Counted from the first letter of the stretch, positions 1-8,497 are shown. The stretch is 39,176 nucleotides of DNA from CAXDOZ01 sp963991145 (GCA_963991145.1 CAXDOZ010000011.1:1-39176); one strand, 5' to 3'. Notes: generated from the sequence alone by a model not told the origin. Numbers and translations: made by a program.

Positions 1-427
1 CCTCTACATCGCACAAAATAATAGTTGTTCTGAAATCTACCGGCAACTCATTGAGAGCTTTGGTGACTTCATCGCCCAACATCTCCTTGAAAATGTCGTG
101 GCTTGTGTCAAGGCTACCAACATAAGGCGTATCCTCAGATTCATGAAAACCCAGGTAGTCCTCATAGTCTACTTTGGCGGGTCGTTTTGCCTTCTTCCTA
201 TACTCATTGATGAAGGCATTCTTCAAAATCCGAAAGAGCCAGGCCTTTGAGTTTGTCCCTTGCTCGTATGAATCAATAAACCTAAAGGCTTTCAAAAAAG
301 TTTCTTGAACCAGATCTCTGGCATCCGCTTCTTCTAAGGTTAGGTGATAGGCAAAGTTGTAAAGAGCTTCTGCATGCGGATAGAATTCCGATTCGAATAC
401 ATCGATTTGCCCCTGCTCTTTGCCCAT
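1..427 (-). CDS. ECF RNA polymerase sigma factor, cut by the window edge
   Basis: Reading from ATG at 427 gives MGKEQGQIDVFESEFYPHAE and about 142 codons before the window ends. Region 2 is visible as DARDLVQETFLKAFRF followed by SKAWLFRILKNAFINEYRKK, which binds core RNA polymerase and the promoter -10 region. The beginning of region 4 is visible as LNELPVDFRTTIILCDVE at the edge. The helix-turn-helix that should follow lies outside the window. This sequence style is the common, strongly conserved ECF sigma of Bacteroidota, usually about 190-200 residues, so about 50 are missing. No anti-sigma gene is visible. A -7-like element (432-439) sits only 4 bases from the ATG. Family assignment is firm; the regulon is unknown. 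Confidence 0.9.
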   Translation of the reverse strand, partial: MGKEQGQIDVFESEFYPHAEALYNFAYHLTLEEADARDLVQETFLKAFRFIDSYEQGTNSKAWLFRILKNAFINEYRKKAKRPAKVDYEDYLGFHESEDTPYVGSLDTSHDIFKEMLGDEVTKALNELPVDFRTTIILCDVE

Positions 428-431
428 ATTC

Positions 432-439
432 TAAAAATA
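432..439 (-). promoter_or_regulatory. -7 promoter element, sigma factor gene
   Basis: Minus-strand TATTTTTA matches the Bacteroidota -7 consensus TAnnTTTG at 7 of 8 positions if the variable pair is counted. Four bases (GAAT) separate it from the ATG at 427, so transcription would begin at or next to the start codon. I saw no clear -33 TTG. Confidence 0.35.
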
Positions 440-453
440 GAAATTCGGTCTAA

Positions 454-461
454 TATGTTTG
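454..461 (+). promoter_or_regulatory. -7 promoter element, O-antigen-ligase-like gene
   Basis: TATGTTTG is a full match to TAnnTTTG. It overlaps a TTG codon at 459 that could be taken as the start of the next gene. If the element is real, transcription starts near 465 and translation must begin downstream, at ATG 534. Confidence 0.45.
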
Positions 462-533
462 TACACCGACTCTCCATTAAAAGCCTTCTTTTCAATATGC
501 TTTATTGAATGCTATCTTCGTTGCTACGCGTAT

Positions 534-1775
534 ATGGAACATCGATCGGACCTTTTCCGTCAATTTACATACGGCCTTTTCCTTTTTGCAGCCTTTGGGA
601 TGTTTCTCAGTAGAGTAGTTCTGAGTGTCTCTTTTATCGGGCTTTTTGGAATATCTATTCTTTGGATCGTACTTAACAAGTTCAAGTTTAACAAGAACGC
701 GTTCCTTGGTTTTGCTGCTCTTAGCGTCACATTCTTTATAATTCTTTTTAGTGGAATCAAAGGAGGCGATAGCCAGTTCTGGTTCAAACATCTGGTTCTC
801 AAACTTCCTTTCTTTTCAATGTCTCTGGCCCTCTTTGCTTTACCATCCCTGGAAGAGAAGCAGTTTAACAGGATACTTCTTGTATTTGGCTCACTTGCTG
901 TAGCTACCGGGATTTATACTCTGGGCAACTACCTCATCAATATGGAGAGCATACATGAAGAAATGCTAAAAGGGAGAGGCTTTCCCAATCCGGTAAATCA
1001 GCATATCCGCTATTCTTTGATGCTGGTAATGGGCCTTTGTTGCTGGTCAGTTTTAATGATTCGAGGCTTTTTTGAAAAGAAGACCACTAAGGTCATTGCC
1101 TGGTTATGCATTGTTTTCCTGGTTGTACTGATTCACGTGATCTCGGTTAGAAGTGGCTGGCTGGCTTTATATCTGGTTGGACTTTATTTCCTTATTAGAT
1201 ATCTCCTGGTGCGAAAGAACTGGGCCCTGGGAGCAGTCTTTGCAATAGCCTTGATCGGTGGACCATTTCTGGCTTATTACTCAATTGAAAGCGTTGAGAA
1301 TAAAGTCCGTTACACGCTCTACGACCTACAGCAAGCTGAGAGTGGAAACATCACAGGCCTTAGCGATGCACGCAGGATGACTTCCATAAGAGTGGGCCTT
1401 GAACTCGGAAGGTCTGATATGCTTACCGGAGTTGGTGTAGGCTCTTTAAGAGAAGAAACCAATAGTTATTATCAGGAGCATTATCCCGAGCTTACCGAGT
1501 CTTACGAATGGCAATTGCCCCACAATGAGTTTGTGTGGTTTTTTGCAGCTACAGGCCTCATAGGTCTTGTGTTCTTTTGTATTTCCTTTTTCCTCCCTCT
1601 GTTTCATCGGGCAGCTTTCAAAGACTCGATGATACTCTGCACTTATCTTGTAATAGGAAGCTCCTTGCTTACCGAAGCTACCTTTGACAGGCAATTGGGA
1701 GTTGCCTTATTTTTAGTTTTCATTACACTAGCCCTCAATGTCCGTAAAGCTATCCGCACTGATCATAACCTTTAA
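534..1775 (+). CDS. O-antigen ligase / polymerase family membrane protein
   Basis: A polytopic inner-membrane protein of 413 residues with about 10-12 hydrophobic segments. It has the Wzy_C/WaaL hallmarks: a conserved block ending ISVRSGWLALYLVG, then a long periplasmic loop containing LTGVGVGSLREETN and the motif QLPHNEFVWFFAATGLIGL before the last helices. Family members join O-antigen or other glycan chains to a lipid acceptor, or polymerise them, on the periplasmic side. The frame opens at TTG 459, but that codon lies inside a -7 promoter element, so I take ATG 534 (MEHRSDLF...). It overlaps the following glycosyltransferase by 38 bases, indicating translational coupling. Ligase versus polymerase cannot be settled from sequence alone. 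Confidence 0.82.
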   Translation: MEHRSDLFRQFTYGLFLFAAFGMFLSRVVLSVSFIGLFGISILWIVLNKFKFNKNAFLGFAALSVTFFIILFSGIKGGDSQFWFKHLVLKLPFFSMSLALFALPSLEEKQFNRILLVFGSLAVATGIYTLGNYLINMESIHEEMLKGRGFPNPVNQHIRYSLMLVMGLCCWSVLMIRGFFEKKTTKVIAWLCIVFLVVLIHVISVRSGWLALYLVGLYFLIRYLLVRKNWALGAVFAIALIGGPFLAYYSIESVENKVRYTLYDLQQAESGNITGLSDARRMTSIRVGLELGRSDMLTGVGVGSLREETNSYYQEHYPELTESYEWQLPHNEFVWFFAATGLIGLVFFCISFFLPLFHRAAFKDSMILCTYLVIGSSLLTEATFDRQLGVALFLVFITLALNVRKAIRTDHNL

Positions 1776-2508
1776 TGAGGAAAGGAATATCAGAGATTGT
1801 ATTGAATCGATCTCAGGTGTGGCGGATGAGGTTATCGTTCTTGATTCCTTTAGTAAAGATCAAACCAAAGAGATCTGCCAGGAATACGAGCTAAGATTTG
1901 AGCAGCACAATTTTGATGGTCACGTGGAACAAAAGAATCGGGCCGTAGGCCTAAGTTCTAATGACTGGGTGCTAAGCCTTGATGCAGATGAAAGGCTTTC
2001 TGAAGACCTAAAGGAGAGCATACTCAGTGCTAAGGAGAATGGCTTCAATGGAGCTGATGGATTTAGCTTTAACCGAAAGAATTTCTACGCTGGAAAATGG
2101 ATCCGATATTCAGATTGGTATCCAGACCGAAAGATCCGACTCTGGAATAGAAAGTGCGGTTCCTGGCAAGGCGTCAACCCACATGATAAAGTCGTCTTAA
2201 TAGAAACCTCTACTGAAAAACAGCTAAAAGGCGATTTGCTCCATTACACATTTGCTTCGTCTTCCGATCATTTTAAGCAAGCAGTAAAATTTGGCAGGAT
2301 AGGGGGGACAATGCTTCAGGAAAGGAATAAGATTTTTCTTCTCTTCAAATGGATCTTTAGTCCTTCCTACAGATTCTTTAAGATGTTTTTCCTTCGTCTG
2401 GGCTTTCTGGATGGCTGGAGAGGATTTTCAATCGCAGCGATCACGAGCTATGAGGTCTGGCTGAAATACGGAATCGGCCTTGGCCTGATAAAAGGAGGTA
2501 AAAGGTGA
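1738..2508 (+). CDS. Glycosyltransferase family 2, WaaE/KdtX-like
   Basis: 256 residues. The N-terminal GT-A fold is clear: LSALIITFNEERNIRDCIES, then VADEVIVLDSFSKDQT, then the metal/nucleotide-sugar site VLSLDADERLSEDL. The motif VEQKNRAVGLSSNDWVL is typical of the WaaE/KdtX (beta-1,4-glucosyltransferase-like) subgroup that decorates lipopolysaccharide core. A conserved region with WYPDRKIRLWNRKCG follows. The start lies inside the O-antigen-ligase-like gene and the end overlaps the next glycosyltransferase by 4 bases, so the three genes form one translational unit. The sugar transferred cannot be told. WaaE-like is by family resemblance; GT2 is certain. Confidence 0.9.
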   Translation: MSVKLSALIITFNEERNIRDCIESISGVADEVIVLDSFSKDQTKEICQEYELRFEQHNFDGHVEQKNRAVGLSSNDWVLSLDADERLSEDLKESILSAKENGFNGADGFSFNRKNFYAGKWIRYSDWYPDRKIRLWNRKCGSWQGVNPHDKVVLIETSTEKQLKGDLLHYTFASSSDHFKQAVKFGRIGGTMLQERNKIFLLFKWIFSPSYRFFKMFFLRLGFLDGWRGFSIAAITSYEVWLKYGIGLGLIKGGKR

Positions 2509-3593
2509 GAATTGCTCTTGACGCAAAACGCGCTTATAACAACTACCGCGGCTTAGGCCAGTACTCTCGTCAGTTGATCGCAGGCTTGCACGAAATAGAG
2601 AACGCTCCAGATCTGGACCTTATAACAACAGGAAAGGGAGCGATCCTGCCGGATTTCAACGAAAGCAACTTACGCACTATCAGATCTTCCTGGCCATTCT
2701 TCCAAAGTCTTTGGAGCAGCAGAAAGGCGGGAAATGTAGCATTGAATAGTGGTGCTCAAATCTATCATGGCCTATCAAATGAGATTCCGCTTATTCCCTC
2801 TGGATTACGATCTGTGGTTACCATTCACGATGTCATCTTCCTTCAGCAGCCACACCTTTACCCAATTATTGATAGGAACATCTATAAAGCTAAAGTGAAG
2901 AGCGCCCTTAAACGGGCGGATGTTGTTGTTACCACCAGTGATCAAACCACTGCCGATATAAAGCAGTTCTTCCCGGAGATAAAGGCGAATTACAAGACGG
3001 TTTATCAATGTGCTGATCCTACCTTTTTTGAAAGCCAGGATGTGGAGATTCCAGAACTTCCGACAGAATTCGTGTTATGCGTAGGCTCGATCGAAGAGAG
3101 AAAGAATCAGCTTTCTGTCTTTAAGGCAATTAGTAAGATCAGACCAGAACTCTCTTTGGTTTTGGTGGGTAGTGGTAAATCATATTTAAAGGATATCAAG
3201 TTCTGGGCAAAGAAGAATGGGCTACTGAATAAACTTCTACACCTGGAAGGAATCAATAACGCTCAACTTGCTCAAGTTTATAGGAAAGCTGCCTTGCTGG
3301 CTTACCCTTCACTACATGAAGGTTTTGGGATTCCTCTTGCAGAGGCAATGGCTTGCGGCACCCCAATTTTGACTTCAACCGGAGGAGTCTTTGAAGAAAT
3401 TGCTCAGGGAGCAGCGACATATTGCGATCCATATTCTGTTGAGAGCATCGCATCAGGCATTGATTCTATCCTAAGTGATCAGGATCGAACATCTCAAAAA
3501 GTAGAAATAGGAAAGGAGCGTTCCGGGCAATTTACAAGGGCAAAATTTGCCTCAAATATGATGGAGGTATATACATCAGTGATTGGCAAATAG
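2505..3593 (+). CDS. Glycosyltransferase family 4 (GT-B)
   Basis: 362 residues. The N-terminal half contains GLGQYSRQL and VVTIHDVIFLQQP, as in acceptor-binding domains. The C-terminal half has FVLCVGSIEERKNQ, LVLVGSGKSY and the donor-binding EX7E motif HEGFGIPLAEAMACG (E272 and E280), typical of retaining GT4 enzymes using a nucleotide-sugar donor. Translation starts at GTG 2505, overlapping the previous stop by 4 bases. Upstream AAAGGAGG inside the preceding coding sequence is an unusually good Shine-Dalgarno sequence for this phylum and supports that start. It probably acts in the cytoplasm in the same surface-glycan pathway as its neighbours. Donor and acceptor are unknown. Confidence 0.92.
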   Translation: MRIALDAKRAYNNYRGLGQYSRQLIAGLHEIENAPDLDLITTGKGAILPDFNESNLRTIRSSWPFFQSLWSSRKAGNVALNSGAQIYHGLSNEIPLIPSGLRSVVTIHDVIFLQQPHLYPIIDRNIYKAKVKSALKRADVVVTTSDQTTADIKQFFPEIKANYKTVYQCADPTFFESQDVEIPELPTEFVLCVGSIEERKNQLSVFKAISKIRPELSLVLVGSGKSYLKDIKFWAKKNGLLNKLLHLEGINNAQLAQVYRKAALLAYPSLHEGFGIPLAEAMACGTPILTSTGGVFEEIAQGAATYCDPYSVESIASGIDSILSDQDRTSQKVEIGKERSGQFTRAKFASNMMEVYTSVIGK

Positions 3594-3682
3594 AACATTC
3601 CAGATCGTGAGTTTCATCATGTCGTTCAGGGGCATTCTCAATACCTAATTTTTGTAGCTTTATCGCTTAAATTTTTGAGCCT

Positions 3683-5062
3683 TTGCCCAAGCCTAGAAAC
3701 ATCATTTTAGTCGTAGCCGATAGTTTGCGCTATGACTCCGCTTACAATAATGGATCCCCCGGAGTTCCATACCTGGAACAAAACTCCATTCAGTTTCATC
3801 AGGCTAGATCATCTGGTTGTTGGACTTTGCCGGCGACTTCATGCATGTTTTCAGGAAAGGTTCCTCATGAGCACGGCGCCACCAGTCAAAGTAGAAGAAT
3901 CTCAGACGATGTTCCTACGCTCGCAGAGAAGCTTAAAGCTCAGGGTTATAACACTTATCAGGTAACAGCAAATGTTGCAACGACCGAGGTTTTTGGTCTT
4001 GAGAGAGGTTTTGACAAAGTGATCAAGATCTGGCAGGAGGTTGACCCAAGGTTTAATCGTTTGGTTAGACTAGGTCTGATGATGGGGAAGGCCCGTGTTA
4101 GAAAGGCACTTAGATCGAAGGATAAAGTAATGACTCAGCTTACCGATGACCTTGAAGTTGGTAACGTTTGGGCTCAAAGCACCTACCCGGATGTCTTTGA
4201 TTTCGCCAGAGAGATCATTGAAGAGAATGAAAAGAAGAATGAAGGCTCTTTCATCTTCATCAACCTGATGGAGTCTCATTTCCCTTACCATATTGCTCCA
4301 ACGTTTAGATTCTCTGGATCTAATCTGATCGCAAAGCTTAAGGAGAGCTATCACATGTATCACTTCGTGAATCAGTCTTTCCTGAAAAGCGATGATATGC
4401 TTGCTCCGCCTAAGATGATGCAGCTTTTGCAGAAGCGTCAACAGGAAAGCTGGGATATAATAAAGAATGGTGTAGACGAGTTTTGCCGCGAAATGCACGA
4501 GGGCAAGGAGAATCTTGTAGCATTCTGCTCAGATCACGGAGATAATTTTGGTGAGATGAATTGGGCTTATCACTTCTCAAATGTGAATGACGCCGGAAAC
4601 AGGGTTCCAATTATGTGGCTGGGTCATGAAGGTCCAAAAGCCGGAAATGTAGATCGTCCTGTATCGTCTCGATTCCTCTTCCATTCCATTTTGGAAGCTA
4701 CCGGAGAAAAGAGTGATGAAGGAAATCTCTTTGATGAGACGGCTCAGAACCTTCCAATCCTTTCAAGCTACTGGTACAACCTTCAGGGAAAGACCAGAAA
4801 GAAATTCAAGTACAACCAGCTCGCTTTTGTTGATAGCGGAAACCGTTTCAAGCTCAAACAGGGAGATTGGTATGCTGCTCCTATCACACAGGGTAAAGAC
4901 TATGAGTCGGAGTTTGTGAAGATGGAGAAAGGAAGCAATCCTATTGAGGAGCTCGTAGAGGATACAGAACGCAAGAACTACCTACGCAAGAAACTTGAAG
5001 ATTTCAAGGCTTTCGATCACAAGATCTACGAGAAGAATGTCTCTAAAGGATTGGACGATTAG
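3683..5062 (+). CDS. Sulfatase-fold (alkaline phosphatase superfamily) enzyme without the formylglycine Cys
   Basis: 459 residues. Metal-site features of the superfamily are present: NIILVVADSLRYD (D13), SHFPYH (H199), FCSDHGDNFGE (D284, H285) and YHF (H297). The nucleophile region is CWTLPATSCMFSG. Aligned with the sulfatase motif C-x-P-x-R, the Cys becomes Thr48 and the Arg becomes Thr52, so a formylglycine sulfatase mechanism is unlikely. A Thr-nucleophile phosphohydrolase or phospho-group transferase, as in LtaS/EptA relatives, fits better. No signal peptide or membrane segment is seen, so it appears cytoplasmic. TTG 3683 is the only usable start after the in-frame stop at 3668-3670. It follows the glycosyltransferase genes, so a glycan-modifying role is inferred. 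The end overlaps the convergent gene by 4 bases. Confidence 0.8.
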   Translation: MPKPRNIILVVADSLRYDSAYNNGSPGVPYLEQNSIQFHQARSSGCWTLPATSCMFSGKVPHEHGATSQSRRISDDVPTLAEKLKAQGYNTYQVTANVATTEVFGLERGFDKVIKIWQEVDPRFNRLVRLGLMMGKARVRKALRSKDKVMTQLTDDLEVGNVWAQSTYPDVFDFAREIIEENEKKNEGSFIFINLMESHFPYHIAPTFRFSGSNLIAKLKESYHMYHFVNQSFLKSDDMLAPPKMMQLLQKRQQESWDIIKNGVDEFCREMHEGKENLVAFCSDHGDNFGEMNWAYHFSNVNDAGNRVPIMWLGHEGPKAGNVDRPVSSRFLFHSILEATGEKSDEGNLFDETAQNLPILSSYWYNLQGKTRKKFKYNQLAFVDSGNRFKLKQGDWYAAPITQGKDYESEFVKMEKGSNPIEELVEDTERKNYLRKKLEDFKAFDHKIYEKNVSKGLDD

Positions 5063-5616
5063 TCCATTTCGAAGCGCTGACTGGTTCCATTGCTGAACTG
5101 CTCAACTACCATCACATTGTCTTCAACATAAACTGTATCCGCAGGGAAATCTGCTATACCGTGCAATTCCATTACAAAGCCACCTTTCTCGCTCTTTAAC
5201 AGAACAAATACCCTTCTGGCCTTTGGCTTGGTGGTGTATTCATAGATATAGTATCTATAGGGAGAATTAACGCCTTCAATAACCTCTACCAGCTCTCTTA
5301 CTCCTTCCTTTTCAGCATATGATTGAGGAATTAGAATTCTAAAGAGCGACACAAAGCTTAGAGTGAAAACCAGACCAACTACAAGAACCGAGATCAGGTA
5401 GACCTTGTTCCTATTGGATTTTGTAGGCTCCGGAAGCAGGATCTCGTAATAGAATACTCTGATCAGATAGAATGTCAAAAAGAGTGAACCCAGCACAAGC
5501 CCAATAACTGCAAGGTTTCTGGCAGTCCGGAACTCAGGAATAACATCCAGTGTAGCTAGAACAAGTGCTATAGCCGGAAGTAAGGCATCTAAAGCTATAA
5601 GGAGATATCGCTTCAT
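5059..5616 (-). CDS. Uncharacterised membrane protein with three N-terminal helices
   Basis: 185 residues, not recognised. Three hydrophobic segments lie at about residues 4-24, 35-56 and 73-96, with the basic stretch PTKSNRNK before the third. The remaining 90 residues form a soluble domain, rich in aromatic and charged residues, with alternating beta-like stretches (YRYYIYEYTTKPKARRVFVLL). It begins 3 bases after the lipid kinase gene on the same strand and probably shares its transcript. Its last codons overlap the convergent sulfatase-fold gene by 4 bases (TTAG carries a stop on each strand). No function can be given. Confidence 0.7.
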   Translation of the reverse strand: MKRYLLIALDALLPAIALVLATLDVIPEFRTARNLAVIGLVLGSLFLTFYLIRVFYYEILLPEPTKSNRNKVYLISVLVVGLVFTLSFVSLFRILIPQSYAEKEGVRELVEVIEGVNSPYRYYIYEYTTKPKARRVFVLLKSEKGGFVMELHGIADFPADTVYVEDNVMVVEQFSNGTSQRFEMD

Positions 5617-5619
5617 AAT

Positions 5620-6546
5620 TTAATCCTTGAAGTTATGAGAAGGAACGAGAACCCTCAGAGCTGCTGGAATCACTTCCATTTCGAAATCTCCGGTACCCAT
5701 TAATTCCCCGTCTGCTTCCATGTATACTTGCTTTTTTCTGGCAGCTTTCACTTTGACTCTTTGTGCTTTTGCTTGCTGAACTTTAGGATGCTCAACGAAC
5801 TTCCCACTGTATAGTTGACCTAATCTTGAAATGATCTCCCATTTGCCAAGATTTCCTGCCAGAGTTAGATCAAAATAGCCATCATTTGTGATGGCATCTG
5901 GAACTAGTCGCATTCCACCGCCACCGTACTGGCCTATTCCGGCCAGGACCATATAGTGCTTACCACTCACTTCTTCCTGATCCATCTGGATTTCAAATTG
6001 GCTGCTATTGTAGGTCAAAAGTGCTTTCAGTGAACCAAGCATATATGAGATCTTGCCCAGCTTCTTTCCGGTTTGCTTAACAACCTCTCCATCGAAACCT
6101 ATGCCGCACAGATTGAGGAAGAATCTCGACTCCTTGCCATCCTCGAACCTTGCAATTCCTGCATCCTGTATAAATGGCTGGCCTAGCTTGATGCTTCTGA
6201 TGTTCTCTTTGTAACCTTTTGGGATGCCATAGGTGCGAACCCAATCATTGCCCGTTCCAACGGAGATATGGGCAAGTGTGATCTCAGTGCTGGGAACTGA
6301 ATTCTGCTTCAGGATTCCATTTACAATATTGTGAAGAGTGCCATCGCCGCCAATGCATAGAATCTTTCGATATCCCTCCTTGATCGCTCTTTGAACAAGC
6401 TCTTCTGAATGCCTGGGATGCTCTGTCTTTATTGGTCTGAATTCAAATCTCGACCTCTTTAATTCCTCTTCGATCTTTGGCCAATCCTTATTAGCTCTGC
6501 CACTTCCGGCATTGGGGTTGATTATGGTGTACCAGCTATCCTGCAT
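5620..6546 (-). CDS. Diacylglycerol/lipid kinase family protein (YegS/DgkB type)
   Basis: 308 residues from ATG 6546 (MQDSWYTIINPNAGSG). The frame is open upstream to 6588, but the later start gives the expected N-terminus and only an 11-base overlap with the MFS gene. The nucleotide-binding signature is IINPNAGSG and ILCIGGDGTLHNIVNGI (GGDGT at about 66-70), followed by the HISVGTGNDWVRTYGIP block and FLNLCGIGFDGEVV, all characteristic of the DAGK catalytic family. These cytoplasmic enzymes phosphorylate diacylglycerol or related lipids with ATP. The exact lipid cannot be told; phosphatidic acid recycling or sphingolipid-like bases are both possible. It lies between an MFS transporter and a small membrane protein, in one apparent operon. 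Confidence 0.9.
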   Translation of the reverse strand: MQDSWYTIINPNAGSGRANKDWPKIEEELKRSRFEFRPIKTEHPRHSEELVQRAIKEGYRKILCIGGDGTLHNIVNGILKQNSVPSTEITLAHISVGTGNDWVRTYGIPKGYKENIRSIKLGQPFIQDAGIARFEDGKESRFFLNLCGIGFDGEVVKQTGKKLGKISYMLGSLKALLTYNSSQFEIQMDQEEVSGKHYMVLAGIGQYGGGGMRLVPDAITNDGYFDLTLAGNLGKWEIISRLGQLYSGKFVEHPKVQQAKAQRVKVKAARKKQVYMEADGELMGTGDFEMEVIPAALRVLVPSHNFKD

Positions 6547-7846
6547 TATTATTCTCACTTGCCGCCTTTGCATCTTCTTCTCTGCCAAGCGCGATCAAAG
6601 GACTCTTAAAGCTAAGAAGTATAAGTACCCCGATAGAAACGAAAATTGCCAACATCAACATGGCATAAGGCACCTTATCCGGCTCGGTAAAGAATTTGAA
6701 GATCATTCCGATGAAGATCAATCGAAACAGGGTATTGAATATGAAGAAGACGCTTGAAGCGCGACCAATTACGTCGTTTGGAACGATCCTGAAAAGGAAA
6801 GTGACTCGTTGAATTCTGATGCTAGCATTTGAGAAACCAAGAAGAAAAGCCCCCAGATAAAAGACGTTCACATCTGTGCTTATAAATAGAGCCACGAATA
6901 CAGAAGTGGTGATTGTGGCAAGGCCTGCTATTGTGTCAACAGCCTCAAATCGCTTAAATAATTGAGCAGAAGCCACCCCAGCCATTAATGACCCAAAGGC
7001 GAATAGCATCTCACCTGTAGCATATACATTCCCCTCTGCTTTCAGTACATCGCTTACATATACAGCCATCAGATAGAATCCGATGATGAGAGTGGTCACA
7101 AAAACAAAGTAAGAGGCATTGCCAAAGATGAAGACCAAAGGGTTCTTCTTCAGGTATTCAACTCCGTTCTTGATCCTTTGCACAAGTCCACTGCTATCAA
7201 TATTTCTCTGAACCAGGGGTACAAAAACAATCGTGCTGACTATCAGGAATGATAGCACATAAGTAATGGTGTCAAGGAGAAAGATCTTTCGCAGAGGCCA
7301 GGGCTCCAGGGTGAATCCAATATTCAGAGAAACGCCAAAAAGCTCAAATGTCCCTCCGGGAGTCCCTTCCAGTAGAATCACAGCACAAGCACCTGCAAGC
7401 ATCGAGGTGAACTGGCCCTGTACTTCAAGATATGACGTGATCTTCCCGTATAGCCTGCGTTCAGTGATCTCCTGCATAAAGGCATAGAGCGAAGGGTAAT
7501 GTAGATTGTAAATGAAGAATGTGGTAGCAAATACACAAACCACGAGCAGCTCGGGAAGCCCATTGAGATAGTAGCCAATAGCTGTTATACTACCAATGAC
7601 AAGTGCTCCAGCTCCGGTGAGCCCGAGGAATACGCGCTTTCTGTTGAATCTATCTACAATTGTACCTGCATATAGTCCCCAAAACAATGTGATAAAACCA
7701 ATGATCAGATAGTATTGACCAAACTCAGAGGGCTTATTGAGCTTGTCCATGAAATACCATGGAATAGAGATCATACTGATACCCTGCGCACAGCCCGAGA
7801 TGGTGTTTGCTACAAAGAGCTTGATTATGGCTGATTTATTCTTCAA
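6536..7846 (-). CDS. MFS transporter
   Basis: 436 residues with about 12 hydrophobic segments. The MFS signature between helices 2 and 3 is seen as LYAGTIVDRFNRKRVFLG. The long, weakly conserved pattern resembles the MFS_3/enterobactin-exporter type of efflux proteins rather than sugar permeases. Translation starts at TTG 7846; no in-frame ATG gives a better N-terminus. A full TAnnTTTG element (7869-7876) lies 22 bases upstream, inside the beginning of the divergent recX gene. The 3' end overlaps the lipid kinase start by 11 bases. The substrate is unknown. Confidence 0.88.
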   Translation of the reverse strand: MKNKSAIIKLFVANTISGCAQGISMISIPWYFMDKLNKPSEFGQYYLIIGFITLFWGLYAGTIVDRFNRKRVFLGLTGAGALVIGSITAIGYYLNGLPELLVVCVFATTFFIYNLHYPSLYAFMQEITERRLYGKITSYLEVQGQFTSMLAGACAVILLEGTPGGTFELFGVSLNIGFTLEPWPLRKIFLLDTITYVLSFLIVSTIVFVPLVQRNIDSSGLVQRIKNGVEYLKKNPLVFIFGNASYFVFVTTLIIGFYLMAVYVSDVLKAEGNVYATGEMLFAFGSLMAGVASAQLFKRFEAVDTIAGLATITTSVFVALFISTDVNVFYLGAFLLGFSNASIRIQRVTFLFRIVPNDVIGRASSVFFIFNTLFRLIFIGMIFKFFTEPDKVPYAMLMLAIFVSIGVLILLSFKSPLIALGREEDAKAASENNNAG

Positions 7847-7861
7847 TAGGTATCTTGAAAC

Positions 7862-8341
7862 GTGGCGGCAAATCTAAGGAAATTCAATGATGAGGAGCTT
7901 CTTAAGAAGCTTGGAAGATACTGCGCATTTCAGGAGAGATGTGAGTTTGAGGTAAGTAGAAAACTTCAGGAGCTGAATGCTTCTGAAAAGCAATCTGAAA
8001 TGATCATCAAGAAGCTATATGCAGATGATTTTTTGAACCATGCACGCTTCCTTCAAGCCTTTGTTCAGGGAAAATTTAACGGCAGAAAATGGGGAGCTAA
8101 TCGCATCAGGCAGGAACTCTCTTTTAAAGGATTTTCCGATTCAGAGATCAATGATGCACTGGGATTTATTCCAGAAGAGGAGTACGAAGAGAGCCTGGAA
8201 AAGTTTGCAAAAGAGAAAATGGCAAGCCTGAAGGAGGAAGACATTTTTAAGAAAAGGGCAAAAGCAGCTGCTTTTCTTATCAGGAAGGGATACGAGCCAG
8301 AAATGGTATGGGAGCACCTGAAATCTAATTACGATAACTAA
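7862..8341 (+). CDS. recX: RecX family regulatory protein
   Basis: 159 residues, all-helical and highly charged, with the three-repeat RecX layout: LGRYCAFQERCEFEVSRKL, then LYADDFLNHARFLQAFVQGKFNGRKWGANRIRQELSFKGFS, then FKKRAKAAAFLIRKGYEPEMVWEHL. RecX proteins bind RecA filaments and limit recombinase activity. Translation starts at GTG 7862; the nearby ATG at 7889 is out of frame. Only 15 bases separate it from the divergent MFS gene. A weak -7-like TATCTTG at 7851-7857 is the only promoter candidate. Two terminator-like hairpins follow. It is not next to recA here, as is usual in this phylum. Confidence 0.88.
   Translation: MAANLRKFNDEELLKKLGRYCAFQERCEFEVSRKLQELNASEKQSEMIIKKLYADDFLNHARFLQAFVQGKFNGRKWGANRIRQELSFKGFSDSEINDALGFIPEEEYEESLEKFAKEKMASLKEEDIFKKRAKAAAFLIRKGYEPEMVWEHLKSNYDN
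7869..7876 (-). promoter_or_regulatory. -7 promoter element, MFS/lipid-kinase operon
   Basis: Minus-strand TAGATTTG, followed by CCGCC, is a full match to TAnnTTTG. It is located within codons 3-5 of recX, which is read in the other direction. Predicted transcription start is near 7865. Confidence 0.45.
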
Positions 8342-8364
8342 ATTATACATGCTTGTATAATTTT
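8341..8364 (+). terminator. Intrinsic terminator after recX
   Basis: A perfect 9-base-pair stem (AATTATACA / TGTATAATT) with TGCT loop starts at the last base of the recX stop codon and is followed by TTTT. It is AT-rich, so possibly weak alone. Confidence 0.55.
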
Positions 8365-8378
8365 AAACTTTTCATTTT

Positions 8379-8400
8379 AGCCCTATTCGGGCTGATTTTT
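8379..8400 (+). terminator. Second terminator-like hairpin after recX
   Basis: A five-pair GC-rich stem AGCCC / GGGCT with loop TATTC is followed by GATTTTT. It lies about 15 bases after the first hairpin, giving a tandem stop before the Nfu transcription unit. Confidence 0.5.
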
Positions 8401-8459
8401 AAGATTTTCGCTCTGTAAGAATGGTCTACCAGGATCTATAAATCCAATTTTTAGCAACT

Positions 8460-8467
8460 TATCTTTG
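8460..8467 (+). promoter_or_regulatory. -7 promoter element, nfu gene
   Basis: TATCTTTG followed by CC is a full match to TAnnTTTG. It covers a TTG at 8465 that is in frame with nfu. The element makes that TTG unusable as a start and points to ATG 8498, with a leader of about 26 bases. Confidence 0.55.
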
Positions 8468-8497
8468 CCGCTCATTGTTGAAGGACAAATTGAAGAG

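Noticed and set aside
459..533. 25-residue N-terminal extension of the O-antigen-ligase-like protein from TTG 459.
   Set aside because: The TTG is inside a full -7 element and the extension looks unlike a signal or membrane segment.
7862..8341. The hairpins after recX as a CRISPR or repeat unit.
   Set aside because: They differ in sequence and are followed by T-runs, so they fit tandem terminators.
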